Shown piece by piece: positions 37,686 through 47,691 of a stretch of 64,000 nt of DNA (position 1 is its first letter; each line of letters starts with the position of its first letter). The position numbers and the translations under genes are program-made. Below the pieces are notes generated by a model. The model was not told the origin of the DNA. It made no database searches and saw only the letters and a list, made by a program, of their open reading frames with translations. Origin of the DNA: Pseudomonas alliivorans (GTDB lineage Bacteria; Pseudomonadota; Gammaproteobacteria; Pseudomonadales; Pseudomonadaceae); NCBI RefSeq assembly GCF_017826695.1, contig NZ_JAFFZW010000002.1, positions 186,001-250,000 of the forward strand, in the 5' to 3' direction.

Positions 37686-38915
37686 ATGGATTTCGCGTAT
37701 TCCCCCAAGGTGCAGGCACTGCGTGAGCGTGTGACCGCGTTCATGGATGCCTACGTTTATCCGGCCGAGCCGGTGTTCGAACGGCAGGTTGCGGAGGGCG
37801 ACCGCTGGCAGCCGACGGCGATCATGGAGCAGCTCAAGGCGCAGGCGAGGGCAGAAGGATTGTGGAACCTGTTTCTGCCCGAGTCCGAGCTGGGTGCCGG
37901 GCTGACCAATCTGGAATACGCGCCGCTTGCCGAAATCATGGGCCGTTCACTGCTGGGGCCGGAGCCGTTCAACTGCTCGGCGCCGGATACCGGCAATATG
38001 GAAGTGTTGGTTCGCTATGCCAGCGAAGAACAGAAGACTCGCTGGCTGGAGCCCCTGTTGCGCGGCGAGATTCGTTCGGCCTTTGCCATGACCGAGCCGG
38101 ACGTCGCTTCATCGGATGCCACCAACATGGCCGCGCGAGCCGAGCGTCAGGGCGATGAGTGGGTGATCAACGGCCGTAAATGGTGGACGTCCGGCGCCTG
38201 TGATCCGCGCTGCAAGATTCTGATTTTCATGGGCCTGAGCAATCCGGAGGGTCCGCGTCATCAGCAGCACTCCATGATTCTGGTGCCCGTCGACACACCC
38301 GGCGTGAAAATCGTGCGGCCGCTGCCGGTATTCGGTTACGACGATGCACCCCATGGTCATGCGGAAGTGCTGTTCGAAAACGTTCGGGTGCCTTACGAGA
38401 ATGTGCTGCTGGGCGAAGGGCGCGGCTTCGAGATTGCCCAGGGGCGTCTCGGGCCGGGCCGCATCCACCACTGTATGCGTTCGATCGGCATGGCCGAGCG
38501 GGCACTTGAGCTGATGTGCAGGCGCTCCATTGATCGTGTTGCGTTCGGCAAGCCTTTGGCGAGGCTCGGCGGCAATATCGACAAGATTGCCGATTCACGC
38601 ATGGAGATCGACATGGCCCGCCTGCTGACACTCAAGGCGGCTTACATGATGGACACGGTGGGCAACAAGGTGGCGAAAAGCGAAATCGCGCAGATCAAGG
38701 TCGTGGCACCCAACGTTGCGCTGAAGGTGATTGACCGGGCCATTCAGATGCATGGCGGGGCGGGCGTTTCCAATGATTTTCCGCTGGCTTACATGTATGC
38801 CATGCAACGCACCCTGCGTCTGGCAGACGGTCCGGACGAGGTCCACCGGGCTGCAATCGGCAAGTTTGAGCTGGGCAAGTATGTGTCTGCGGAGGGTTTG
38901 CGCAGTCGGTCTTGA
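37686..38915 (+). CDS. Acyl-CoA dehydrogenase, ACAD10/11 C-terminal-like
   Basis: A 409-residue acyl-CoA dehydrogenase. [16 protein letters not shown] and [11 protein letters not shown] mark the flavin site, and [34 protein letters not shown] the C-terminal region. This subgroup corresponds to the dehydrogenase-fold half of mammalian ACAD10/11 and bacterial LvaC, which use the fold for elimination of phosphate from 4-phosphoacyl-CoA. It may instead be an ordinary dehydrogenase. Start ATG 37686 is preceded by AGAAAGGTAG. It is single, divergent from the LysR regulator. An APH-type kinase of the matching half is 24 kb away. Confidence 0.86.
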   Translation: MDFAYSPKVQALRERVTAFMDAYVYPAEPVFERQVAEGDRWQPTAIMEQLKAQARAEGLWNLFLPESELGAGLTNLEYAPLAEIMGRSLLGPEPFNCSAPDTGNMEVLVRYASEEQKTRWLEPLLRGEIRSAFAMTEPDVASSDATNMAARAERQGDEWVINGRKWWTSGACDPRCKILIFMGLSNPEGPRHQQHSMILVPVDTPGVKIVRPLPVFGYDDAPHGHAEVLFENVRVPYENVLLGEGRGFEIAQGRLGPGRIHHCMRSIGMAERALELMCRRSIDRVAFGKPLARLGGNIDKIADSRMEIDMARLLTLKAAYMMDTVGNKVAKSEIAQIKVVAPNVALKVIDRAIQMHGGAGVSNDFPLAYMYAMQRTLRLADGPDEVHRAAIGKFELGKYVSAEGLRSRS

Positions 38916-38920
38916 GCGTT

Positions 38921-38938
38921 CTGACAGGGCGCTGTCAG
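38921..38938. other. Stem-loop between convergent genes
   Basis: CTGACAG (38921-38927) pairs with CTGTCAG (38932-38938) around GGCG, six bases past the acyl-CoA dehydrogenase stop. It lacks a T-run; it may be a weak terminator between convergent genes. Confidence 0.4.
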
Positions 38939-38957
38939 TCAGATAGCGCACACGCGC

Positions 38958-40304
38958 CTACTCCACCCACACCTCAACCCGCCGATTCTTGATTCGGCCA
39001 TCGTCCAGGTCGTTGGCGGCGACGGGCATTTCGTCGCCAAGTCCCAGAATTTCTCGGAAAGTCACCCCACTTTTCTGCAGTTCACGGCGCACGGCCATGG
39101 CCCGGAGCCTTGAAAGCAGCACCGCACGCTCCGGATCGCTCTTGGCGTCGCCGAAGCCGACGAGCGTGACGCGCTGGTCAAGTTTGCGGTTGGCTTTCAG
39201 GTATTCCACCACACGCTTGAGATCCAGTTGAGCCTTGTTGTCCAGCCGCGCGCTGCCCTGGGCGAAGCGAAAGTTGACCGAAAGACGCTCGGCCTTGCGG
39301 GTGAGAGACTGGTAATCGACCGGCATCTGGTTGGTTGTCGCGACCTTGACCGCCTGCACCGTCTGCGCGACGAATCCGTTTTGTGCCACGATGGCCTGGC
39401 CCTCGGGGCTCTGCGCGAACTGCACCAGCGCCTCAGCCCAGGGTTGTTGTTTCAATGGCGGCACGTATAAGAACAAGCGCCGTGACAGCGGATAGTCCTC
39501 GGTGGCAATCAGGTTGACCGTCGGCAGCATGGGCTTTGAATCGCCATCGGCAATCGCGATGGCTCTGGCGCGACGGACGTAAGGCAGGCCGATGAACCCG
39601 ATACCGTTACGGTCCTTGCTGACCTCATCGGACAGTTGCTCGCTGGACTCGAATCGCATCGCGGCTTTGGACAGGCTCTTGCCCTGTTTGACCAGTACCA
39701 GTTCCTTGAAGGTTTCCCACGTCCCGGACTTCTCGTCACGTGTGTAAAGCCTGATGGGGCCGGTTGTGCCACCCACCTCGCTCCAGTCCCTGACCTCGCC
39801 GGAAAAGATCCGCGCCAGTTGCCGTGTGTCCAGCTCGCGCAGCGGGTTGCCGGGATGCAGGATGACCGCTACCCCGTCGATGGCGATGACTTGTTCGCCT
39901 GCCGCGCTTTGAAGGTCGCCCAATCGTGCGAGGTCCGCAGCCTCCTGGGGCTTGATCGGGCGTGAGGAGGAGGCCATGTCGGCGGTCCCTGCATTCAGAG
40001 CCTCGAATCCGGTGCCTGAACCGTGGGCGGCGATTTCTACCCGAACGGGCTTATTTGTACCTGATACCGCGCCTACGACACGCTGTTCATTGACGGCGTC
40101 ACCTGGCAGGGTCTGTACGGCTTGCAGCCCCTGCTCACGCATGAGTCCTTCGACCAGCATAGGCCCGAGCCTGGCGTTGATGGTGTTGGAGCCTTGAATA
40201 CGCAATGCGGGCGAATCGTCATCCGGCATCGGCAGCGGGGGAGCCGCGACGCAGGGGAGGGAGGCGCTTGCAAGGAGCAGCGCCGCAAGCAGAGCGCGCA
40301 ACAT
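38958..40304 (-). CDS. PstS-like phosphate-binding domain fused to OmpA-like domain
   Basis: A 448-residue exported protein. A signal peptide (MLRALLAALLLASASLPCVAA) precedes a PstS-like periplasmic-binding domain (about 30-320): LRIQGSNTINARLGPMLVEG, GSGTGFEALNAGTADMASSSRPI and YTRDEKSGTWETFKELVL. A C-terminal OmpA-like peptidoglycan-binding domain (about 335-448) ends GLGDEMPVAANDLDDGRIKNRRVEVWVE, with the NxxxLSxxRA-type stretch represented by LLSRLRAMAV. ATG 40304 has AAGGTG six bases upstream. There is no Pst transporter nearby. The fusion suggests phosphate (or similar anion) capture at the cell wall. Confidence 0.85.
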   Translation of the reverse strand: MLRALLAALLLASASLPCVAAPPLPMPDDDSPALRIQGSNTINARLGPMLVEGLMREQGLQAVQTLPGDAVNEQRVVGAVSGTNKPVRVEIAAHGSGTGFEALNAGTADMASSSRPIKPQEAADLARLGDLQSAAGEQVIAIDGVAVILHPGNPLRELDTRQLARIFSGEVRDWSEVGGTTGPIRLYTRDEKSGTWETFKELVLVKQGKSLSKAAMRFESSEQLSDEVSKDRNGIGFIGLPYVRRARAIAIADGDSKPMLPTVNLIATEDYPLSRRLFLYVPPLKQQPWAEALVQFAQSPEGQAIVAQNGFVAQTVQAVKVATTNQMPVDYQSLTRKAERLSVNFRFAQGSARLDNKAQLDLKRVVEYLKANRKLDQRVTLVGFGDAKSDPERAVLLSRLRAMAVRRELQKSGVTFREILGLGDEMPVAANDLDDGRIKNRRVEVWVE

Positions 40305-40393
40305 CGGCGGCACCTTGAATGAACGGAAGTGCCGAGAGAATAAGACAGGGACGTTACGGCAACATGACAGTTTTCATGTCGGATGAAGCGCTA

Positions 40394-40415
40394 CCTGCCC
40401 GCAATATCGGGCAGG
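40394..40415. other. Stem-loop between xthA and the PstS-OmpA gene
   Basis: CCTGCCCG (40394-40401) pairs perfectly with CGGGCAGG (40408-40415) around a six-base loop, 17 bases past the xthA stop. No T-run follows, so it may be a weak terminator or mRNA 3' end. Confidence 0.5.
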
Positions 40416-40431
40416 CACTTGCGCTCTTCTT

Positions 40432-41244
40432 TCAGTGCAGTTCAAGCCAGATCGGCGCGTGGTCCGATGGCTTTTCCATGCCGCGCAGATCGTAATCCAC
40501 GCCCGCAGCCTTGATACGCGGCTGCAGGCCGCTGGAGGTCATGATCAGGTCAATCCTGAGGCCGCGCTTGGGCTCGTCTTCAAAGCCGCGGCTGCGGTAG
40601 TCGAACCAACTGAACCGATCGACGACTTCCGGGTGCAGGTGCCGAAAACTGTCCACCAGCCCCCAGTTTTTCAGCCGCTCCATCCACTCACGCTCCTCGG
40701 GCAGGAAACTGCATTTACCGGTTTTTAGCCAGCGCTTGGCATTGTCCGGACCGATGCCGATGTCGCAGTCCTGTGGCGAAATGTTCACGTCGCCCATCAC
40801 TATCAGCGGCTGCTCATTGCTGAAACGGGTTTCGAGCAGCGTTTGCAGGTCGTTGTAGAAACGCTGTTTGGCGGGGAACTTGGTCGGGTGGTCACGGCTT
40901 TCGCCCTGTGGAAAATACCCGTTCATAATGGTGATGGCCTGGCCGTCAGCATCGGCATAAGTGCCCCAGATGAAACGCTTCTGCGACTCGTCGTCGTCGC
41001 CGTCAAAGCCCTTGTTCAGCGCCAGCGGTGCCTGGCGCGATAACAGCGCGACGCCGTAATGACCTTTCTGTCCGTGAAAATGAACGTGGTAACCCAAGGC
41101 TTCGATCTCTGCCTGAGGAAACTGCTCATCCGAGACTTTGGTTTCCTGAAGACCGATCACGTCAGGCTGGTGTTTCTCGATCAGCGCTGCCAGCTGATGC
41201 GGTCGAGCGCGGAGCCCATTGATGTTGAACGAGACGATTTTCAT
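40432..41244 (-). CDS. xthA: Exodeoxyribonuclease III / AP endonuclease
   Basis: A 270-residue endonuclease/exonuclease/phosphatase fold. It has [14 protein letters not shown], the metal-binding Glu in GLQETKV, the Asn/Asp pair in MGDVNISP, and the C-terminal Asp-His in [10 protein letters not shown]. This matches XthA length. It cuts DNA at abasic sites and degrades 3' ends in base-excision repair. ATG 41244 is the homologous start, although the frame is open much further upstream. AGGA lies about ten bases upstream. It is the upstream gene of the minus-strand pair with the PstS-OmpA gene. Confidence 0.95.
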   Translation of the reverse strand: MKIVSFNINGLRARPHQLAALIEKHQPDVIGLQETKVSDEQFPQAEIEALGYHVHFHGQKGHYGVALLSRQAPLALNKGFDGDDDESQKRFIWGTYADADGQAITIMNGYFPQGESRDHPTKFPAKQRFYNDLQTLLETRFSNEQPLIVMGDVNISPQDCDIGIGPDNAKRWLKTGKCSFLPEEREWMERLKNWGLVDSFRHLHPEVVDRFSWFDYRSRGFEDEPKRGLRIDLIMTSSGLQPRIKAAGVDYDLRGMEKPSDHAPIWLELH

Positions 41245-41435
41245 AAAACGGCAGTCCTGAAGAAAAACAAACCGCGATGCTAGCTGACCTGTCGGCTCAG
41301 GGCCAGCAGAGCGGCCTTTGGAGGTATATCGGGCCTGTCCGGCAATTTGTTTGAACTGTCTCAAGGTGCCATCACTCGAAACGATGCTTGCCAAAGTGCT
41401 GCGCAAAAGCAGTCCCGTTATTATGAGGTCCGTCC

Positions 41436-42107
41436 ATGTCCCAACCTGCTGCCATCCGGGGCGAAATTCGCCAGCTCGACAGTGGTTATGCCCGTGAAAC
41501 CCGTGCCTTGCTGTTCCGTGCGTACCGCAACGATCCAACCTTCGCCTATGTATTCAACTCGCAGCGCTCTGGCTTCGAAAATCGTATTCGCGAAACCATC
41601 CGTCAACTGGTCAAGCAGCATTTCCTGCAGAACCAGCCTGGCATGGGGCTGTTCATCGATGATCGTCTGGTAGGCGTCGCGCTTATTGCACCGCCGCAGC
41701 GTCGTCTGGGGATTACAGAAAGCTGGGCATGGCGTCTGCGCATGGTGGTGGGGACGGGCCTGAGCTGCACGCAACGCTACCTGGCTTACTACAATGCAGT
41801 GCTGGCCTGCGTGCCTTCGGAGACCGTTCATGTGCTGCCGTTGATCGGGCTGGAGCCGGAATTTCAGGGGCAGAAGACCGGGCAGGAACTAAGCGAACAG
41901 CTTCTGCAGGCGCTACATGACTGGTGCTCGGAGGATGAAAACTCCGAAGGCATCGTGCTGGACACCGGAAATCCTCGCTATCTCGAGTTCTATAAGCGGC
42001 AGGGCTATCAGGAAGTCGGCGAAATTGCGGTAGGACCCGTCCGAGAGCATGTCTTTTTTCACCCGAACCCTAAGGCCTCACTGCCGATCCATGACGTAAC
42101 GGTTTGA
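41436..42107 (+). CDS. GNAT-family N-acetyltransferase
   Basis: A 223-residue protein with a GNAT fold. The acetyl-CoA loop is probably [20 protein letters not shown] (R/Q-x2-G-x-G/A type, less conserved than usual), and [21 protein letters not shown] is the C-terminal signature. The acceptor is unknown. It has GAGG seven bases before the ATG. It is upstream of tamA by 58 bases on the same strand, but this does not prove a shared function. Confidence 0.82.
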   Translation: MSQPAAIRGEIRQLDSGYARETRALLFRAYRNDPTFAYVFNSQRSGFENRIRETIRQLVKQHFLQNQPGMGLFIDDRLVGVALIAPPQRRLGITESWAWRLRMVVGTGLSCTQRYLAYYNAVLACVPSETVHVLPLIGLEPEFQGQKTGQELSEQLLQALHDWCSEDENSEGIVLDTGNPRYLEFYKRQGYQEVGEIAVGPVREHVFFHPNPKASLPIHDVTV

Positions 42108-42165
42108 AACACCGTTGTTTTAGGGTTTTCAGCGTAGCCCTCAGGTCGTGCTAGCATCCTTGCCC

Positions 42166-43893
42166 ATGAAGCTTTTCAGAATATGCACTGGCGGTGTGCT
42201 TGTAATGTCTTTAAGTGCTGCGGCACTGGCCGACGCACGCCTTGATGTGCAGATCACGCCCGCCAACCCGGACCTCAAGGCCAACATAGAAGGTTATGTC
42301 GGTGAGCTTGGCGAGCGTAACGCTCAGGCCCTGCGCAATTTCAGTCTCGGCGCGGAGCAGCAGGCGGAAAAGGCCGCTCAGGCGCTCGGTTACTATCAGG
42401 CGCAGATCGACAGTGAAATTCAGGACGGTGAAAACCCTCGCCTGATCATCAAGGTCTTGCCGGGTGAGCCCATTCGCTTGCGCAACGTGGTCGTCCGGGT
42501 CGAGGGGCCGGCCGCGTCGCTGAAGGCCTTCAAGGTGCCGCAGAGCGACGCGCTCAAGGCCGGTGCCGTTTTGAACCATGGTCATTACGAAGACGCCAAG
42601 CGGCTGATTCAGAATCAGGCGTCCCGCTATGGTTTCTTCAGCGGTCGCTTCACGAGTCAGCGTCTTGCCATCGATCCACGTGCCGGTGTCGCGGACATCG
42701 ATCTGGTGTATGACAGCGGTCCCCGTTATTCGCTGGGCAAAGTGGTGTTCAGTGGTGATTCGCCGTTCGACGAAGACCTCCTCAAACGGATGGTGCCGTT
42801 CAAGGAGAACACCCCCTACGACTCGCAGTTGATTGCAGAGCTCAATCAGGCGATGCAGGCGAGCGGTTACTTCGAAGGCGTGCGCGTGGATGCGGCACCG
42901 ACCGCAGCCGTCGGCCAGGTTATCCCGGTCACGGTGCAGCTTGAAACCCGCAAGCCGCGCACCATGGGCCTGGGGCTTGGTTTCTCCACCGACGTCGGGC
43001 CCAGAGGCAAGGCCAACTGGACCCGGCACTGGGCCAACGCTCAAGGGCACAGCTACGGCTTCGAGTCTGAACTTTCGGCCCCTCGGCAGAACGTGGGCCT
43101 TTGGTACGACGTGCCGCTCGATCCGCCGTTGACCGACAAGCTGCGTTTCGCCGGCGGCTATCAATACGAAGAGATCGCAGGTACCGACAGCCTCAGCAAG
43201 CTGCTGACCGTCGGCCCCGAATGGCACAGCAAATTGCCCAGCGGCTGGGAGCGGGTGATCTCGCTGAAATGGCAGCGTGAAGAATATCGGCTCGGGGATG
43301 ATTCCGGTCTGAGTACTTTGCTGATGCCGGGCATCAGCTATTCCTATCTGCGCAGCGACGACCGTATCGACCCGCACAAAGGCTACCGGCTGCAATTCGA
43401 TGCGCAGGTGGCCAAGGAGGGGGTGGGATCCGACGCCAACCTTGTTCGCGGCAATGTGCTGCTCAAAGGCCTGACCACCGTTGCACAAAATCACCGTTTT
43501 CTCGGGCGTGTCCAGTTCGGTGGAAACTTCACCGACGGCTACACCTCGATACCGCCATCCTTGCGCTTTTTCGCGGGGGGCGATCAGAGCGTGCGCGGTT
43601 ATGACTATCAGACCCTGTCACCGACCAACTCCGATGGCGACCGTATCGGTGGGCGCTACATGGTGGCAGGCAGCGTTGAGTACCAGTACTCGATTGCCGA
43701 AAAGTGGCGGCTGGCGACCTTTGTCGATCAGGGCAACTCGTTCAACAACCTGGATTTGCCGAGCCTGAAAACCGGCGTCGGCTTTGGCGTGCGCTGGGTG
43801 TCTCCGGTTGGACCGCTGCGTCTGGATCTGGCGCATCCGCTGGACGATGACGGCGGTGTTCGTCTGCACTTCTCCATGGGGCCGGAGCTTTGA
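42166..43893 (+). CDS. tamA: Outer-membrane translocation/assembly protein TamA
   Basis: A 575-residue Omp85-family protein. A signal peptide (MKLFRICTGGVLVMSLSAAALA) is followed by three POTRA domains (about 25-265) and a 16-strand C-terminal beta-barrel (about 280-575) with RFFAGGDQSVRGYDY, the conserved lid-loop RGY motif. With TamB it forms a complex that supports transport of lipids or assembly of outer-membrane proteins. The start is uncertain: GTG 42148 is six codons upstream. The stop overlaps the region where tamB begins. Confidence 0.93.
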   Translation: MKLFRICTGGVLVMSLSAAALADARLDVQITPANPDLKANIEGYVGELGERNAQALRNFSLGAEQQAEKAAQALGYYQAQIDSEIQDGENPRLIIKVLPGEPIRLRNVVVRVEGPAASLKAFKVPQSDALKAGAVLNHGHYEDAKRLIQNQASRYGFFSGRFTSQRLAIDPRAGVADIDLVYDSGPRYSLGKVVFSGDSPFDEDLLKRMVPFKENTPYDSQLIAELNQAMQASGYFEGVRVDAAPTAAVGQVIPVTVQLETRKPRTMGLGLGFSTDVGPRGKANWTRHWANAQGHSYGFESELSAPRQNVGLWYDVPLDPPLTDKLRFAGGYQYEEIAGTDSLSKLLTVGPEWHSKLPSGWERVISLKWQREEYRLGDDSGLSTLLMPGISYSYLRSDDRIDPHKGYRLQFDAQVAKEGVGSDANLVRGNVLLKGLTTVAQNHRFLGRVQFGGNFTDGYTSIPPSLRFFAGGDQSVRGYDYQTLSPTNSDGDRIGGRYMVAGSVEYQYSIAEKWRLATFVDQGNSFNNLDLPSLKTGVGFGVRWVSPVGPLRLDLAHPLDDDGGVRLHFSMGPEL

Positions 43894-43898
43894 CTAAG

Positions 43899-46800
43899 AT
43901 GAACATCAAGCGCGGCCTGAAAATCGCCGGACTGAGCCTGTTGGCGGTTTTGCTGGTGCTGGTGGCAAGCGTCTCACTGGTGCTCGGCACGCAAAGCGGC
44001 AGCCAGTGGGCACTGGCCCGCGTGCCTGGCCTGCAGTTGGAGAACTTTCAAGGTCGGCTGGGCGGTCAGTGGAGCGCCGACCGCTTGCTTTGGGTGCAAG
44101 GTGAAGACCGCGTCGAAGTTCGGGCGCTGGCATTTGACTGGACTCCAGGTTGCCTGCTCAAGATGACGCTCTGCATCGATCGACTGAACGCCGAAAATGT
44201 CATGCTGCACTTCGCGCCCGGCACCGAGCCAGCCCGTAAAGGTCCCATGACCTTACCCACTCTCAAGTTGCCGCTGGCTATTGAACTCAAGGAGGTCCAG
44301 CTTGGCCGTCTGCAACTCGACGGCATCGAGCAACTGCGTGACCTCAAGCTTGCCGCCCACTGGACGGCTCAGGGGCTGCAGATCGACCGTGCGCATCTGC
44401 AGCGTGACGAAATGGTCCTGGACCTCAACGGGCTGCTCGATCCTGCTGGCGACTGGCCGCTGACCCTCACTGGACACTTGCAATTGCCGCCGCAGGATGG
44501 CAAGCCGTGGGCATTGGCACTGGATATTCAGGGTGCTCTGCTCAAGACCCTGCAACTGAAAGCCGACAGCAGCGGGTATCTGACAGGAGGCTTGAGCGGA
44601 GAACTGCAACCGCTTGCCGAGCATCTGCCCGCGCGCCTGAAACTGACGTCGGACCGTTTCAAACCCAGTGCCGGGTTACCGGAAACGATACAGCTCGATC
44701 AGTTGCTGCTGACCGCCGAAGGTAATCTGGACACTGGTTATCAGATCAACGGCACGGCCAGTCTGCCTGCGGAAAAAGGCCCCATGACGCTTGCACTGCA
44801 AGGTCTTGCGGACGCCAAGGGTGCCACCATTGAAGCGCTGAACCTCGCCGCCAGCGAACAGCAGCGTCTGCGCATCAATGGCAAAGTGAACTGGGAGACC
44901 GGTTTCAGCGCAGATGCCACAGTCGACTGGCTCGATTTCCCATGGCAGCGGCTGTATCCGCTCGAATCGGAGCCGCAGGTCGCGCTGCATGCATTCAAGG
45001 GTGATGTGTCCTATACCGACGGCAAGTATCTGGGTAATTTCAATGCCAGTCTCAACGGGCCGGCAGGTGCGTTCACCGTCGTCAGCCCCTTCAGCGGCGA
45101 CCTGCAGCGGATCTATCTGCCGCAACTGGAAGTGGTGGCCGGGCAGGGCAAGGCCAGCGGTCATCTGAACCTGCAATTTGCCGACGGCATTGGCTGGGAC
45201 ACGGCACTGGACCTCAGCTCGCTGGATCCTTCGTTCTGGGTGGCTGAACTGCCCGGTACGCTCGCCGGACCTTTGCGCAGCAAGGGGCAGTTCAGAAACG
45301 AACAACTGGAGCTGACCGCCGACCTGGATCTGAAAGGTCGCCTGCGTGGACAGCCTGCGGTATTGCAGGCGAAGGCCGATGGCCGGGGTCAGCAATGGAA
45401 CCTGCCTGGTCTGAGCATTCGCCTCGGTGACAACCGGATTGAGGGCCGTGGGAGTCTCGATCAGCGCCTGCAAGGCCAGCTGGATCTCAATCTGCCGCGA
45501 CTGGGCCAGTTGTGGCCACGTCTGCAGGGGCAGGCGAAAGGTCGTCTGGATCTGGCGGGCACTTTGAAGGCTCCGCAAGGCCAGTTCAACCTGCAAGGCA
45601 GCCAGCTCGCATTTCAGGACAACCGTCTGCAGAGTCTGGCGGCCAACGCGAAACTGGACGCGGCGCAACGTGCGACGATCAGCGTCAAAGGCTCCGGCAT
45701 TCAGGCGGGCGATACGGCCCTCGGGACGTTGACGCTGGACGGCCAGGGCACCCTCAAGGCGCAGCAGTTGAAGCTCGATCTGCAAGGCCCGTTGCTCAAG
45801 TTGGCGCTGGCGCTGGATGGAACGCTGGATAACGGCAACTGGCGTGGCCGTCTGGCCAGTGGCGACGTCCAAAGCGGTGGACAGGCCTGGCGTCTGCAAC
45901 AACCGGCAAAAATCGAACGGCTGGCCGATGGAAAACTCAACGTTGGTGCGCATTGCTGGCTGTCCGGTAACGCGAGCCTGTGCGGTGAGGATCAGCGGCT
46001 GATGCCCGAGCCTCGCTTGCGTTATCACCTCAAGAACTTCCCGCTCGAGAGTCTTGCCCAGTGGATGCCCAGGGATTTTGCCTGGAAAGGATCGCTCAAC
46101 GCCGACGTTCAGCTGGATGTGCCTGCTGCCGGCCCCAATGGCCAGATCACAGTCGATGCCGGTGGCGGCACGTTGCGGGTACGCGACAAGGAGCAATGGC
46201 TCGACTTCCCGTACCAGACCCTCAGGCTGACCAGCACGTTGACGCCCAAGCGCATCGATTCCCGGCTTGACTTTGACGGTGCGAAGCTGGGGCGTCTGCT
46301 GATGAGTGCGCAGATCGATCCGCTGTCCAGCAATAAAGCGCTGTCTGGCGAATTCAGTTTGTCGGGTCTGGATCTGTCGGTGGCGCGCCCGTTTGCACCT
46401 ATGGTCGAGAAACTCAACGGTCGCCTGAATGGCAGCGGCCGTCTTTCCGGGGGGCTGTTGGCGCCGCTGGTCAATGGCAGCGTCACGCTTCAGGGGGGCG
46501 AAGTGTCGGGTCCAGAGTTGCCGCTGGAGCTGCGTGACCTGAATGTTCAGGCGCTGATTGCTGGCGAGAACGTTCAGGTGAACGGCAGCTGGAAAAGTGG
46601 CTCCACGGGGCAGGGCTCCCTTACCGGACAGGTGGCCTGGGGTCAGGCATTGGTGGTTGACCTGAGTCTGAAAGGTTCGCGGTTGCCGATTCATGTGGAG
46701 CCTTACGCGGAAGTCGAAGCGGCTCCTGACTTGAAAATTTCGATGCAGGGCGAGCGGCGGGCGGTCTCCGGCAAGGTGCTGATCCCCAAGGGCACTATCA

Positions 46801-47579
46801 CCGTTCGCGAGCTGCCACCTTCAACCGTCAAGCTGTCGGGCGACACTGTGATTGTCGGCCAGCAGACCGAGGAGGGCGCGCCGCCGCTTGCCGTTGCCAT
46901 GGACATCGACGTGGAAGTCGGCCAGGACACGCTCAGTTTCAACGGCTTCGGCCTGACCGCCGATCTGGTCGGGCGTGTCCACATTGGCGACAACCTCGAT
47001 ACCCGTGGCGAGCTGAATCTCAACAACGGGCGTTACCGCGCCTACGGGCAGCGCCTGACCATTCGCAAGGCGCGGCTGCTGTTTGCAGGCCCTGTGGATC
47101 AGCCTTACCTGGATATCGAAGCGATTCGTCAGACAGACGATGTGATCGCGGGCATCCGACTGACCGGCAGCGCGGAACAGCCGACCACCGAGGTATTCTC
47201 CGAGCCGGCGATGAGCCAGGAGCAGGCGCTGTCCTATCTGGTGATGGGCCGTCCACTGGGCAACTCCGGCGAGGACAACAACATGGTCGCGCAGGCTGCG
47301 CTGGCACTTGGCGTTGCAGGCAGTGCTTCGACGACCGGCAAACTGGCCGGTAATCTGGGCATCAAGGACTTCGAACTGGATACGTCCGGGACCGGCGACA
47401 AGACCAATGTCGTAGCCAGTGGCAAGATCACTGACAAGCTGAGCCTGCGCTACGGCGTTGGCGTGTTCGAGCCTGCCAATACCATCGCGTTGCGCTACCT
47501 GCTGAGCAAGCGGGTCTACCTGGAAGCGGCCAGCGGAATCGCCAGCTCACTGGACATTTTCTACAAGCGCGACTTCTGA
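43899..47579 (+). CDS. tamB: Translocation/assembly module protein TamB
   Basis: A 1226-residue AsmA-like protein. An N-terminal membrane anchor (about 7-30) is followed by a long periplasmic beta-strand stack that may form a lipid groove, and a DUF490 C-terminal domain (DNLDTRGELNLNNGRYRAYGQRLTIRKARLLFAG and RYLLSKRVYLEAASGIASSLDIFYKRDF). It bridges inner and outer membranes with TamA and helps move phospholipids. The ATG at 43899 lies six bases past the tamA stop; a TTG at 43890 is also possible. Confidence 0.93.
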   Translation: MNIKRGLKIAGLSLLAVLLVLVASVSLVLGTQSGSQWALARVPGLQLENFQGRLGGQWSADRLLWVQGEDRVEVRALAFDWTPGCLLKMTLCIDRLNAENVMLHFAPGTEPARKGPMTLPTLKLPLAIELKEVQLGRLQLDGIEQLRDLKLAAHWTAQGLQIDRAHLQRDEMVLDLNGLLDPAGDWPLTLTGHLQLPPQDGKPWALALDIQGALLKTLQLKADSSGYLTGGLSGELQPLAEHLPARLKLTSDRFKPSAGLPETIQLDQLLLTAEGNLDTGYQINGTASLPAEKGPMTLALQGLADAKGATIEALNLAASEQQRLRINGKVNWETGFSADATVDWLDFPWQRLYPLESEPQVALHAFKGDVSYTDGKYLGNFNASLNGPAGAFTVVSPFSGDLQRIYLPQLEVVAGQGKASGHLNLQFADGIGWDTALDLSSLDPSFWVAELPGTLAGPLRSKGQFRNEQLELTADLDLKGRLRGQPAVLQAKADGRGQQWNLPGLSIRLGDNRIEGRGSLDQRLQGQLDLNLPRLGQLWPRLQGQAKGRLDLAGTLKAPQGQFNLQGSQLAFQDNRLQSLAANAKLDAAQRATISVKGSGIQAGDTALGTLTLDGQGTLKAQQLKLDLQGPLLKLALALDGTLDNGNWRGRLASGDVQSGGQAWRLQQPAKIERLADGKLNVGAHCWLSGNASLCGEDQRLMPEPRLRYHLKNFPLESLAQWMPRDFAWKGSLNADVQLDVPAAGPNGQITVDAGGGTLRVRDKEQWLDFPYQTLRLTSTLTPKRIDSRLDFDGAKLGRLLMSAQIDPLSSNKALSGEFSLSGLDLSVARPFAPMVEKLNGRLNGSGRLSGGLLAPLVNGSVTLQGGEVSGPELPLELRDLNVQALIAGENVQVNGSWKSGSTGQGSLTGQVAWGQALVVDLSLKGSRLPIHVEPYAEVEAAPDLKISMQGERRAVSGKVLIPKGTITVRELPPSTVKLSGDTVIVGQQTEEGAPPLAVAMDIDVEVGQDTLSFNGFGLTADLVGRVHIGDNLDTRGELNLNNGRYRAYGQRLTIRKARLLFAGPVDQPYLDIEAIRQTDDVIAGIRLTGSAEQPTTEVFSEPAMSQEQALSYLVMGRPLGNSGEDNNMVAQAALALGVAGSASTTGKLAGNLGIKDFELDTSGTGDKTNVVASGKITDKLSLRYGVGVFEPANTIALRYLLSKRVYLEAASGIASSLDIFYKRDF

Positions 47580-47691
47580 CAGCGACGCTGTCACAGAAGG
47601 CTGACAAAATGTTGCGCTCGACAGAACAGGCAAGAACCCGCTAAAACGTTTCTTCTTATTTGGCTTACCAGAAAGCGGAATACCGGTAATC

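Noticed and set aside
44676..46694. Minus-strand open frame of 672 codons opposite tamB
   Set aside because: Antisense shadow; tamB has a clear family C terminus and anchor.
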